From NCBI RefSeq assembly GCF_002954775.1, contig NZ_PJME01000025.1:62001-126000 (forward strand): 64,000 bases of DNA. The letters are read 5' to 3'. A program made the position numbers and the translations under genes. The stretch's first letter is position 1; the number at the start of each line of letters is the position of its first letter. Origin of the DNA: Streptomyces geranii. GTDB taxonomy: Bacteria > Actinomycetota > Actinomycetes > Streptomycetales > Streptomycetaceae. Positions 24,514-32,122 of this stretch are shown one piece after another. Below the pieces are notes generated by a model. That model did no database searches. It saw only the letters and a list, made by a program, of their open reading frames with translations, and was not told the DNA's origin.

Positions 24514-26670
24514 TCACGATTTCGGCTCGAACGTCTCCGTGAACGTCCGCCATGTCTCCTTGCGCAGCTCACTGCCCCAATTGGCCGCTTTCGCGGTGTA
24601 CATGAGCGCAAATCCGGATTGGGCGTCGACCACGAACCCCCGGTCCACGGACCGGTACTTCGTGCCGCCCTCCGTGTAGGTGAACTCCCAGTCGGCCGTG
24701 TTCCAGCCGCGGTAGCTCACCTTCTCTATTCGGATCCGGTCGTACTGCGACCGCGTCATGTACTGCTCCTGGTTCTCCCAGTCCGCGACCGGATCGGACT
24801 TGGGCGTGCCGGTCCAGCCGATGAGCAGCTTCTGCCCGTCGGGCCCCGCGAACCGGGCGCCCGCGGACCCCGTGGACTCGAACTTCCACCCGGTGGGCAG
24901 CCCGACGGAGAACCCCTGAGCACTCTTGTACGTGGTCACGGCCGAGGTACCGCCGGAGGAACTCGCGGTCGCGCTGGGCGAGTTCGCCGCGCCCTCTCCC
25001 TTACCCGTGCCCGAGCCGGTCCCCGTCTCCGCGCTCGTCGAGGCGTCGGCGCTCTGCCCGCCGTCCGTACGGGTGCCGTCGGCCTTGTCCTCCTTGGTCT
25101 CGGCGGAGGCGGAGGCCGACCCGGAGGACGTCACCTTGTCCCCGCCGCTCTTCGCACCACTGGCCGAACCGCCGTCGGGGTCGTCGCCCCCGAGCACGAG
25201 GGCCAGCACCACGCCGAGCACGATGACCGCGACGACCACCGCGATGATCACCAGCGTCCGCTTCGGCACGACGTCGGTGAGCGGCGCCCTGGGCGCGGGC
25301 CGAGGCGGCAGATCCGGCGGCGGTACCACGGGCCACCCCGAACTCCGCCCCCCTGCGCCGGCGTTGCCCGCCTGAGTCCCGCTCTCGCGAGCCTTGCCGT
25401 CCCGAGCCCCGGGAACAGCGGCCCCCTGTGCGGTGCCACTCTTCGCGGTCTCACCCACCACACCGGTGGAAGCCACACTTCCCGAAGCCGATCCGGAGCC
25501 CACGCTTCCGGAGGCAGCGACGCCCGCACCGGCACCGGCAGCTCCCCCGGACTCGGAGCCGACCGCATCGGCGTCAGCGGGCTTCGTCCGGACAGCCGCG
25601 CCCGCCCCGGCTCCCGCCGCGACAGCCGCCTTCTTCACGGACCGGAACGCCCCGCGGAACCGCTCACCGGCCTCCTCGCCCCGCTTGCCGCCGGAACCCG
25701 AGTCTGCCGAACTCCCGCTCTCCGCGCCCTTGTCGGCCCGCTTGCCCTTGCCGGGGACGGGCGGCAACGGCACGACCTTCGTCGCGTCGACCGGCTCCGG
25801 CTCGGCCTCCCTGGGCTCGGGCGCGTGGATCACCGCGTTGAGCATCGTGCGCGCACCGGCGTCGTCGAGCCGCTTCGCGGGGTCCTTGGTGAGCAGGCCG
25901 TAGATCACGTCCTTCAGCGGACCCGCGTTCTTCGGCTCCTCCAGCTGCTCCGTCATCACGGCGGTCAGCGTGGCGATCGCGGACCCCTTGTCGTACGGCG
26001 GCACACCCTCGACCGACGCGTACAACAGGCCGCCGAGCGACCAGAGGTCGGCGGCCGGGCCGGGCTTGTGGCCTCGGGCCCGCTCCGGCGAGATGTAGGA
26101 GGGCGCCCCGACGAGCATGCCGGTCGAGGTGATCGACGGGTCGCCCTCGACCTGCGCGATACCGAAGTCGGTGAGGACGACCCGGCCGTCGTCCGACATC
26201 AGTACGTTCGACGGCTTCACGTCGCGGTGCAGGATGCCCTCACGGTGCGCGGACCTGAGCACGTCGAGGATCGCGAGGCCCACCTCCGCCGCGCGCTGCG
26301 GCTCCAGCAGCCCGTCCTCACGGATGACCTCGGCGAGCGACTTGCCCTCGACCAGCTCCATGACGATCCAGGGCCGGTCGTCCTCCTCGACCACGTCGAA
26401 GACGGTCACGGCGCTGTTGTTGCGGATACGCGCGATGGCCTTGGCCTCGCGCAGCGTCCGCGTGATCAGCCGCCGCTTCTCCTCCTCGTCGATGCTCCCG
26501 GGGAACCGCAGCTCCTTGACGGCGACGGTACGGCCCAGCGTCTCGTCCTCCGCGCGCCAGACGGTGCCCATGCCGCCGCGGCCGAGGACCCCTCCCAGCC
26601 GGTACCGCCCGGCGAGGAGACGCTCGCTCTTGTCCTCACGGGATGCGCCCGCCCGCTCCGCCTCCGACAT
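24514..26670 (-). CDS. membrane Ser/Thr protein kinase (kinase E)
   Basis: 718 residues from ATG 26670 (GAGGGG 4-5 nt upstream; ATG 26682 is the alternative). The kinase domain has LGRGGMGTVW, Lys52 in VAVKELR, catalytic Asp150 in ILHRDVKPSNVLM, DFG Asp168, SPERA and DLWSLG, all intact. A long Ala/Gly/Ser-rich cytoplasmic linker (about 285-465) precedes the helix (472-494). A Ser/Thr-rich stalk then leads to the extracytoplasmic domain with GFSVGLPTGWKFE and ADWEFTYTEG, related to kinases B-D. It is the most upstream of the four consecutive minus-strand kinase genes and probably leads their transcription. Confidence 0.93.
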   Translation of the reverse strand: MSEAERAGASREDKSERLLAGRYRLGGVLGRGGMGTVWRAEDETLGRTVAVKELRFPGSIDEEEKRRLITRTLREAKAIARIRNNSAVTVFDVVEEDDRPWIVMELVEGKSLAEVIREDGLLEPQRAAEVGLAILDVLRSAHREGILHRDVKPSNVLMSDDGRVVLTDFGIAQVEGDPSITSTGMLVGAPSYISPERARGHKPGPAADLWSLGGLLYASVEGVPPYDKGSAIATLTAVMTEQLEEPKNAGPLKDVIYGLLTKDPAKRLDDAGARTMLNAVIHAPEPREAEPEPVDATKVVPLPPVPGKGKRADKGAESGSSADSGSGGKRGEEAGERFRGAFRSVKKAAVAAGAGAGAAVRTKPADADAVGSESGGAAGAGAGVAASGSVGSGSASGSVASTGVVGETAKSGTAQGAAVPGARDGKARESGTQAGNAGAGGRSSGWPVVPPPDLPPRPAPRAPLTDVVPKRTLVIIAVVVAVIVLGVVLALVLGGDDPDGGSASGAKSGGDKVTSSGSASASAETKEDKADGTRTDGGQSADASTSAETGTGSGTGKGEGAANSPSATASSSGGTSAVTTYKSAQGFSVGLPTGWKFESTGSAGARFAGPDGQKLLIGWTGTPKSDPVADWENQEQYMTRSQYDRIRIEKVSYRGWNTADWEFTYTEGGTKYRSVDRGFVVDAQSGFALMYTAKAANWGSELRKETWRTFTETFEPKS

Positions 26671-27112
26671 GCGTCCCCTCATGCAACCCGCCCTGACAGA
26701 ACCTCCATTGTCCCTCACCCGACAAGCGGCCGACGCCCCGGGTGCCCCTCGGGACGGACGGTGGCCTGTGGGAAGGGGGACCGCGTGAAGTGCGCGTTCC
26801 GCCGTCCTACCTGCTGTCACTGCCTCCTCACCGCCCGCCCCGCCTTCCGATCGCACCTGGACATGAGCGCGGGCCGCACCCCCAAACCGGCCCCGCCCGC
26901 CGCCGAGTTCCGCCCCCGCACCCCGTAGAACGGCCGGGCGCGGGGCAAAGATCCCAGCTCACGACACTCGTTCGAGTGACGCTCAGGAGTTCGGAGAAGC
27001 TGCCGTGCAGGACTTCGCGGGAACTGCCGGGCAGGACTTCGCGGGGAACTCCCGTGCCGGGTTTCGACGCAACTCCCGTGCAGGACCGCGCGAGAAGCGC
27101 CGTGACACAGCG
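26671..27112. other. intergenic region between glpD and kinase E
   Basis: No gene is seen. The left part should hold the promoter of kinase E. The right part, next to the glpD stop, is made of imperfect ~24-bp tandem repeats (27004-27100). Short frames here are artefacts of GC content. Confidence 0.55.
27004..27100. repeat. four degenerate ~24-bp tandem repeats after glpD
   Basis: Units start at 27004 (CGTGCAGGACTTCGCG...), 27028 (CGGGCAGGACTTCGCG...), 27053 (CGTGCCGGGTTTCGAC...) and 27077 (CGTGCAGGACCGCGCG...), each ending AACT(G/C)C or AAGCGC. They lie immediately downstream of the glpD stop codon. Confidence 0.65.
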
Positions 27113-28819
27113 TCAGAGCGGCACGATGTCCGGGGCGCCCAGCCGTGCCGCGTCCGCCGTCAGGTCGTCGGGCTGGCGCTGCGACTCGCGCTCCGCCTCC
27201 ACCCGCTTCTCGTAGTGCTCGACCTCGCGCTCGATCTGGTCCTTGTCCCAGCCGAGCACCGGCGCCATCAGCTCGGCCGCCTCACGGGCACTGCGCGTCC
27301 CCCGGTCGAAGGTCTCGATCGAGATCCGGGTCCGCCGCGTCAGCACGTCGTCCAGATGCCGCGCCCCCTCGTGCGAGGCGGCGTACACCACCTCCGCCCG
27401 CAGATAGTCCTCCGCCGCCTGCAAGGGCTCGCCGAGCGAGGCGTCGGCCGCGATCAGGTCGAGGACCTCCTGCGCGAGTGAGCCGTACCGATTCAGCAGG
27501 TGCTCCACCCGCACCACGTGCAGGCCGGTGCGCGCGGCCGTCCTGGCCCGGGCGTTCCACAGCGCGCGGTAGCCCTCGGCCCCGATCAGCGGCACGTCCT
27601 CCGTCACGCACTCGGCGACCCGCTGGTCCAGCCCGTGCACGGCCGCGTCGACGGCGTCCTTCGCCATCACCCGGTACGTCGTGTACTTGCCGCCCGCCAC
27701 GACCACCAGCCCGGGCACCGGATGCGCCACGGTGTGCTCGCGCGACAGCTTGCTGGTGGCGTCGGACTCACCGGCGAGCAGGGGCCGCAGACCCGCGTAC
27801 ACGCCCTGGACGTCGTCCCTGGTCAGCGGGACCGCGAGCACGGAGTTCACATGCTCCAGCAGATAGTCGATGTCGGCGCTGGAGGCCGCCGGGTGGGCCT
27901 TGTCGAGGTCCCAGTCGGTGTCCGTCGTCCCGACGATCCAGTGCCGGCCCCACGGGATGACGAACAGCACGGACTTCTCGGTGCGCAGGATCAGCCCGGT
28001 CGTCGAGTGGATCCGGTCCTTGGGCACGACCAGATGGATGCCCTTGGAGGCCCGGACGTGGAACTGCCCGCGCTCGCCGACCATCCCCTGGGTGTCGTCG
28101 GTCCACACGCCCGTGGCGTTGACGATCTGCCGGGCCCGGATCTCGTACTCCCCGCCCGCCTCGACGTCCTGCACCCGGGCCCCGACGACCCGCTCGCCCT
28201 CCCGCAGAAAGGCGGTCACCCGCGCGCGGTTGGCGACCTTCGCGCCGTACGCGGCGGCCGTGCGCACCAGGGTGGCCACATAGCGGGCGTCGTCCATCTG
28301 CGCGTCGTAGTACTGCAGCGCCCCGACCAGCGCGTCCTTCTTCAAGGCGGGCGCGACGCGCAGGGCGTGACGGCGGCTCAGATGGCGGTGCGCGGGCAGG
28401 CCCCGCCCGTGGCCGCGGGCCATCGACATGGCGTCGTAGAGGGCGACGCCGGCACCCGCGTACAGCCGCTCCCAGCCCTTGTGCTGCAGGGGATACAGAA
28501 ACGGCACCGGCTTCACCAGGTGCGGAGCGAGCCGTTCCAGCAACAGCCCCCGTTCCTTCAACGCCTCCCGGACGAGGGCGAAGTCGAGCATCTCCAGATA
28601 GCGCAGACCGCCGTGGACGAGCTTGCTGGACCTGCTCGACGTGCCCGACGCCCAGTCGCGGGCCTCCACCAGGCCCGTGGACAGACCGCGGGTCACGGAG
28701 TCGAGCGCGGTGCCCGCGCCGACCACACCCGCGCCCACGACGAGCACGTCCAGCTCACGCTCGGCCATCGCTGCCAGTGACTCGGCTCGCTGCGCCGGTC
28801 CCAGTGCCGCTGTCCTCAT
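27113..28819 (-). CDS. glpD: aerobic glycerol-3-phosphate dehydrogenase
   Basis: 568 residues. It oxidises sn-glycerol 3-phosphate to dihydroxyacetone phosphate with FAD and feeds the quinone pool. Seen are the FAD motif LDVLVVGAGVVGAGTALDSV, the conserved SRSSKLVHGGLRYLE segment, VIPWGRHWIVGTTDTDWD, VVVAGGKYTTYRVMAKDAVD and a C-terminal regulatory domain (LNRYGSLAQEVLDL). The length is normal. The ATG has GGGAGG 6 nt upstream. No glpF or glpK adjoins it; in S. coelicolor a glpD homologue also lies beside this kinase cluster. It is divergent from the nucleotide-sugar dehydrogenase homologue. Confidence 0.96.
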   Translation of the reverse strand: MRTAALGPAQRAESLAAMAERELDVLVVGAGVVGAGTALDSVTRGLSTGLVEARDWASGTSSRSSKLVHGGLRYLEMLDFALVREALKERGLLLERLAPHLVKPVPFLYPLQHKGWERLYAGAGVALYDAMSMARGHGRGLPAHRHLSRRHALRVAPALKKDALVGALQYYDAQMDDARYVATLVRTAAAYGAKVANRARVTAFLREGERVVGARVQDVEAGGEYEIRARQIVNATGVWTDDTQGMVGERGQFHVRASKGIHLVVPKDRIHSTTGLILRTEKSVLFVIPWGRHWIVGTTDTDWDLDKAHPAASSADIDYLLEHVNSVLAVPLTRDDVQGVYAGLRPLLAGESDATSKLSREHTVAHPVPGLVVVAGGKYTTYRVMAKDAVDAAVHGLDQRVAECVTEDVPLIGAEGYRALWNARARTAARTGLHVVRVEHLLNRYGSLAQEVLDLIAADASLGEPLQAAEDYLRAEVVYAASHEGARHLDDVLTRRTRISIETFDRGTRSAREAAELMAPVLGWDKDQIEREVEHYEKRVEAERESQRQPDDLTADAARLGAPDIVPL

Positions 28820-28960
28820 CGCTGCCTCCCGCTGTCGGTCGCGCCGGCCGCATCCCTACGACCGGTCGGCTGTGCCCCGTCGTACGGCTGCTCCTGCCCG
28901 GATCCCCCTGCCCGAATTCTCACTGGGTTGCCCGACTTCGGCCACCACCCGCCCTCAGCC

Positions 28961-28994
28961 TGTGGACAACCTCCACGGAAACACCTGTGGAAAC
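28961..28994. promoter_or_regulatory. pair of DnaA-box-like sites
   Basis: TGTGGACAA (28961-28969) is the exact complement of the strong DnaA box TTGTCCACA. TGTGGAAAC (28986-28994) is a near match in the same orientation. A weaker GTCCACA lies near 29060. All are in the ~296-nt region between glpD and the divergent nucleotide-sugar dehydrogenase gene. Confidence 0.4.
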
Positions 28995-29115
28995 TCGCCC
29001 ACCGAATCCCACATATCGGTCATATTTACTCCTAGTCTGACATTGCGCTCGCCCGTCCAGTCCACAGGGCTTGCGCACCTGTCCCGCTTCGGCTACTGGG
29101 AAGGACGGCCCACGC

Positions 29116-30324
29116 ATGCCCGCAGATCTCGCCGTCATCGGACTCGGACATCTCGGCCTGCCGCTGGCCCAGGCCGCCGTCGCCGCCGGCATCCCCACCC
29201 TGGGGTACAAGACCGGCCCCGAGGCCGGTTCCCTCACCGCAGCCGAACTGCGCCGGATGCTCTCCAGGGGCTTCCGGACAGCGGCCGGCCCCGCCGAACT
29301 CGGCCGCGTACGCACCGCGGTCATCTGCGCCCCCACCCCGCGCGGCGCCGACGGCACCCTGGACCTCGGCCAGGTGGAGTCCGCCGCCCGCACCCTGGCG
29401 GCCCACCTGCGCCCGCACACCACCGTGATCCTGGAGTCACCGGTACAGCCGGGCACGACGGAGGAGTTCCTGCGTCCCCTCCTGGAAGAGGGCTCCGGCC
29501 TCCGCGCGGGCCGCGACTTCCACCTCGCCTACTCCCCCAGCCGGGTCGACCCCGGCAACCGCGACTTCACCCCCGCCAACACCCCCAAGGTCATCGGCGG
29601 CCTCACCCCCGCCTGCACCGAGTCGGCCGCCGCCTTCTACAACCGGCTGACGGACAAGGTGGTACGCGCGCGTGGCCCCCGGGAAGCGGAAACGGTCCAG
29701 CTCCTGGAGACCAACTTCCGCCACGTCAACATCGCCCTCGTCAACGAGATGGCCGTCCTCTGCAACGATCTGGGCGTAGACCTCTGGGACGTCATCCGCT
29801 GCGCGGAGACCAAGCCGTTCGGCTTCCAGGCCTTCCGCCCCGGCCCGGGCGTCGGCGGCCACGCGGTCCCCCAGGACCTCCACGGCCACACCGGCCGCAC
29901 CCTGCGCATGGTGGAACTGGCCCAGCAGGTCAACAACCACATGCCCCAGTACGTCATCCAGCGCGCGGCCACCCTCCTGAACGAGCACGGCAAATCGGCC
30001 CGAGGCGCCCGCGTACTCCTCCTCGGCGTCACCTACAAGCCCGACCTCGCCGACCAACAGGGCTCCCCCGCCCAGGAGATCGCGACCCGCCTGATGGAAC
30101 TGGGCGCCTCCGTCAGCTACCACGACCCCCACGTCCCGTCCTGGAGCGTCCTGGACCGCCCCGTCCCACGCGCGGACTCCTTCTACGAGGCGGCAGCCGA
30201 CGCGGACCTGACGATCCTCCTCCAGCAACACCGGACGTACGACCTCCAGGGCCTGTCGGTGAAGGCACAGCTGCTGCTGGACACACGGGGGGCCACGCCT
30301 ACGGGGGCGGCGCATCGGTTGTGA
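29116..30324 (+). CDS. nucleotide-sugar dehydrogenase homologue lacking catalytic residues
   Basis: 402 residues with the full UDP-glucose/UDP-ManNAc dehydrogenase fold: the NAD motif VIGLGHLGLPLA, the central helix FRHVNIALVNEM, and a C-terminal domain with LLGVTYKPDLADQQGSPAQEI. However, the catalytic cysteine of GGHC-P is alanine (Ala250 in GPGVGGHAVPQDL). The conserved lysine of AE-VKL is Gln195, and the glutamate of SPER is Ser142. By family knowledge these residues form and hydrolyse the thioester intermediate, so the usual 4-electron oxidation is unlikely. It may do a simpler reaction or only bind nucleotide sugars. The start is ATG 29116 with GGAAGG about 11 nt upstream. It stands alone in its transcription unit. 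Confidence 0.85.
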   Translation: MPADLAVIGLGHLGLPLAQAAVAAGIPTLGYKTGPEAGSLTAAELRRMLSRGFRTAAGPAELGRVRTAVICAPTPRGADGTLDLGQVESAARTLAAHLRPHTTVILESPVQPGTTEEFLRPLLEEGSGLRAGRDFHLAYSPSRVDPGNRDFTPANTPKVIGGLTPACTESAAAFYNRLTDKVVRARGPREAETVQLLETNFRHVNIALVNEMAVLCNDLGVDLWDVIRCAETKPFGFQAFRPGPGVGGHAVPQDLHGHTGRTLRMVELAQQVNNHMPQYVIQRAATLLNEHGKSARGARVLLLGVTYKPDLADQQGSPAQEIATRLMELGASVSYHDPHVPSWSVLDRPVPRADSFYEAAADADLTILLQQHRTYDLQGLSVKAQLLLDTRGATPTGAAHRL

Positions 30325-30453
30325 AGGGGGGGCGCGTGGGACGCGGCAGGCTTCAGGAATGGTGGCGAGCAGCTCCCCGCGCCGGTAGCGTGGAAACAGG
30401 TGGAGCCCACCGCAGCGGGTACTGCGGCAGGCTCCTGATTGGTGGTCGAGTGT

Positions 30454-30478
30454 CCACCCCTACTCTCTATAGGGGTGG
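30454..30478 (+). terminator. hairpin downstream of the nucleotide-sugar dehydrogenase homologue
   Basis: CCACCCCTA (30454-30462) pairs with TAGGGGTGG (30470-30478) around a 7-nt loop, 130 nt past the stop codon. It may terminate the plus-strand transcript. Confidence 0.45.
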
Positions 30479-30814
30479 CCGCTCACCAACCGTAAGTCCG
30501 CAAAAGACACCTCCTCCGGAACTTCACCAGCCGAAGCCGAATGCGATCCCAGCGGGTGGGTTTGCGGTGACGGCCCATCGGCGCGCCCCCTTCCATGACG
30601 CCGCCCAGTAGCCCGGTGGACGGTTCAACTGGAGCTCGGGGCCGGGCCCCCGGGTCAATAGGGTCCGGATACGTGCTCCTTGGAAGGGGGCGCCCCAGAG
30701 AGCGGGTCGCCAAGAGGGACACTAGCCCTCGCGCCTCCCCTGACCAGCCCGTATCCACCCCGAACGCAACCGCGCGCCCGCGCCCCACACCACGCGCCCC
30801 CGCGCCGGACAGCC

Positions 30815-30856
30815 AAAAGGGGGCCGGTCACCTGCCAAGGTGACCGGCCCCCTTTT
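30815..30856. terminator. strong bidirectional terminator after guaB3
   Basis: A perfect 18-bp stem: AAAAGGGGGCCGGTCACC (30815-30832), loop TGCCAA, and GGTGACCGGCCCCCTTTT (30839-30856). The flanking A and T runs make it intrinsic in both directions. It is 25 nt past the guaB3 stop. Confidence 0.85.
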
Positions 30857-30881
30857 CAGGCCCCAAGCTCCGTCCTACGAA

Positions 30882-32006
30882 CTACCGCTGATGCACCGAG
30901 TCCGCCACCGCGACCTCAACCCGCTGGAACTCCTTCAGGTCGCTGTACCCGGTCGTGGCCATAGCCCGCCGCAGCGCACCGAAGAAGTTCATCGAGCCGT
31001 CCGGGATGTGCGACGGGCCCGTGAGGACCTCCTCAATCGTGCCGACCGTGCCGAGGTCGACCTTCTTGCCGCGCGGCAGCTCCTCGTTCACCGCCTCCAT
31101 GCCCCAGTGGTGGCCCTTGCCGGGCGCGTCCGTGGCGCGGGCCAGTGGAGAGCCCATCATGACCGCGTCGGCGCCGCAGGCGATCGCCTTGGGGAGGTCG
31201 CCGGACCAGCCGACGCCGCCGTCGGCGATGACGTGCACGTACCGGCCGCCGGACTCGTCCATGTAGTCCCGGCGGGCGGCGGCCACATCGGCGACCGCGG
31301 TGGCCATCGGGACGCGGATGCCGAGGACGTTGCGCGTGGTGTGCGCGGCGCCGCCGCCGAAGCCGACCAGGACACCGGCCGCGCCGGTGCGCATCAGGTG
31401 CAGGGCCGCGGTGTACGTGGCGCAGCCGCCGACGATCACCGGGACGTCCAGCTCGTAGATGAACTGCTTGAGGTTCAGCGGCTCGGCGGCGCCGGAGACG
31501 TGCTCCGCGGAGACCGTCGTACCGCGGATGACGAAGATGTCGACGCCCGCGTCGACGACGGCCTTGGAGAACTGGGCCGTGCGCTGCGGGGAGAGCGCGG
31601 CGGCGGTGACCACGCCCGAGTCGCGCACCTCCTTGATGCGCGCGCCGATCAGCTCCTCCTTGATGGGGGCCGCGTAGATCTCCTGGAGACGGCGTGTCGC
31701 GGTGTCCGCGTCCAGGTCGGCGATCTCGTCGAGCAGCGGCTGCGGGTCCTCGTACCGCGTCCAGAGCCCTTCGAGGTTGAGGACGCCGAGGCCGCCCAGC
31801 TCGCCGATGCGGATCGCGGTGGCCGGGGAGACGACCGAGTCCATGGGGGCCGCCAGGAAGGGCAGCTCGAAGCGGTAGGCGTCGATCTGCCAGGCGATCG
31901 AGACCTCCTTCGGGTCGCGCGTACGACGGCTCGGGACGACGGCGATGTCGTCGAAGGCGTACGCCCTACGGCCGCGCTTGCCGCGCCCGATCTCGATCTC
32001 AGTCAC
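30882..32006 (-). CDS. guaB3: GuaB3 family IMP dehydrogenase-related protein
   Basis: 374 residues of the IMPDH/GMPR TIM-barrel family without CBS domains, as typical for GuaB3. Conserved pieces include RAYAFDDIAVVPSRRTRDP, LPFLAAPMDSVV and VHVIADGGVGWSGDL. In the catalytic loop the IMPDH sequence GPGSICTTR is GGGAAHTTR here, so the catalytic cysteine position is His222. Whether Streptomyces GuaB3 oxidises IMP is not settled by sequence. GTG 32006 is used (GGAAAGG about 9 nt upstream) because it starts the conserved region. It follows guaB on the same strand, but a strong hairpin lies between them, so it probably has its own promoter. Confidence 0.92.
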   Translation of the reverse strand: MTEIEIGRGKRGRRAYAFDDIAVVPSRRTRDPKEVSIAWQIDAYRFELPFLAAPMDSVVSPATAIRIGELGGLGVLNLEGLWTRYEDPQPLLDEIADLDADTATRRLQEIYAAPIKEELIGARIKEVRDSGVVTAAALSPQRTAQFSKAVVDAGVDIFVIRGTTVSAEHVSGAAEPLNLKQFIYELDVPVIVGGCATYTAALHLMRTGAAGVLVGFGGGAAHTTRNVLGIRVPMATAVADVAAARRDYMDESGGRYVHVIADGGVGWSGDLPKAIACGADAVMMGSPLARATDAPGKGHHWGMEAVNEELPRGKKVDLGTVGTIEEVLTGPSHIPDGSMNFFGALRRAMATTGYSDLKEFQRVEVAVADSVHQR

Positions 32007-32065
32007 GTGTGTGGCCTTTCCATCCTTGGTTCTGCGCCTCCCAGTATCCCCGACGGGCACGACGA

Positions 32066-32096
32066 AGGCGGTCCCGGAGTATCTCCGGGACCGCCT
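32066..32096 (-). terminator. guaB terminator
   Basis: A perfect 14-bp stem AGGCGGTCCCGGAG (32066-32079) / CTCCGGGACCGCCT (32083-32096) with a 3-nt loop, 27 nt past the guaB stop and upstream of guaB3. Confidence 0.8.
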
Positions 32097-32122
32097 CTCG
32101 CACGTCCGGTTACCGCTCGCGC

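Larger units (their letters stand above)
30325..30881. other. gene-free stretch with hairpins and an inverted repeat
   Basis: About 557 nt with no convincing gene. It holds a 9-bp hairpin at 30454-30478, an inverted repeat CGCCCCCTTCCA/TGGAAGGGGGCG (near 30590 and 30677), and the strong guaB3-side terminator at 30815-30856. A 31-codon, very basic minus-strand ORF at 30483-30578 has no good ribosome site and is not called. Confidence 0.5.

Noticed and set aside
30483..30578. 31-codon very basic minus-strand ORF (MGRHRKPTRW...)
   Set aside because: No Shine-Dalgarno at a proper distance, no recognised homologue, and it lies in a hairpin-rich intergenic region.
30325..30881. Possible tRNA or riboswitch in the gene-free stretch
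   Set aside because: No cloverleaf, CCA end or known aptamer pattern could be found.
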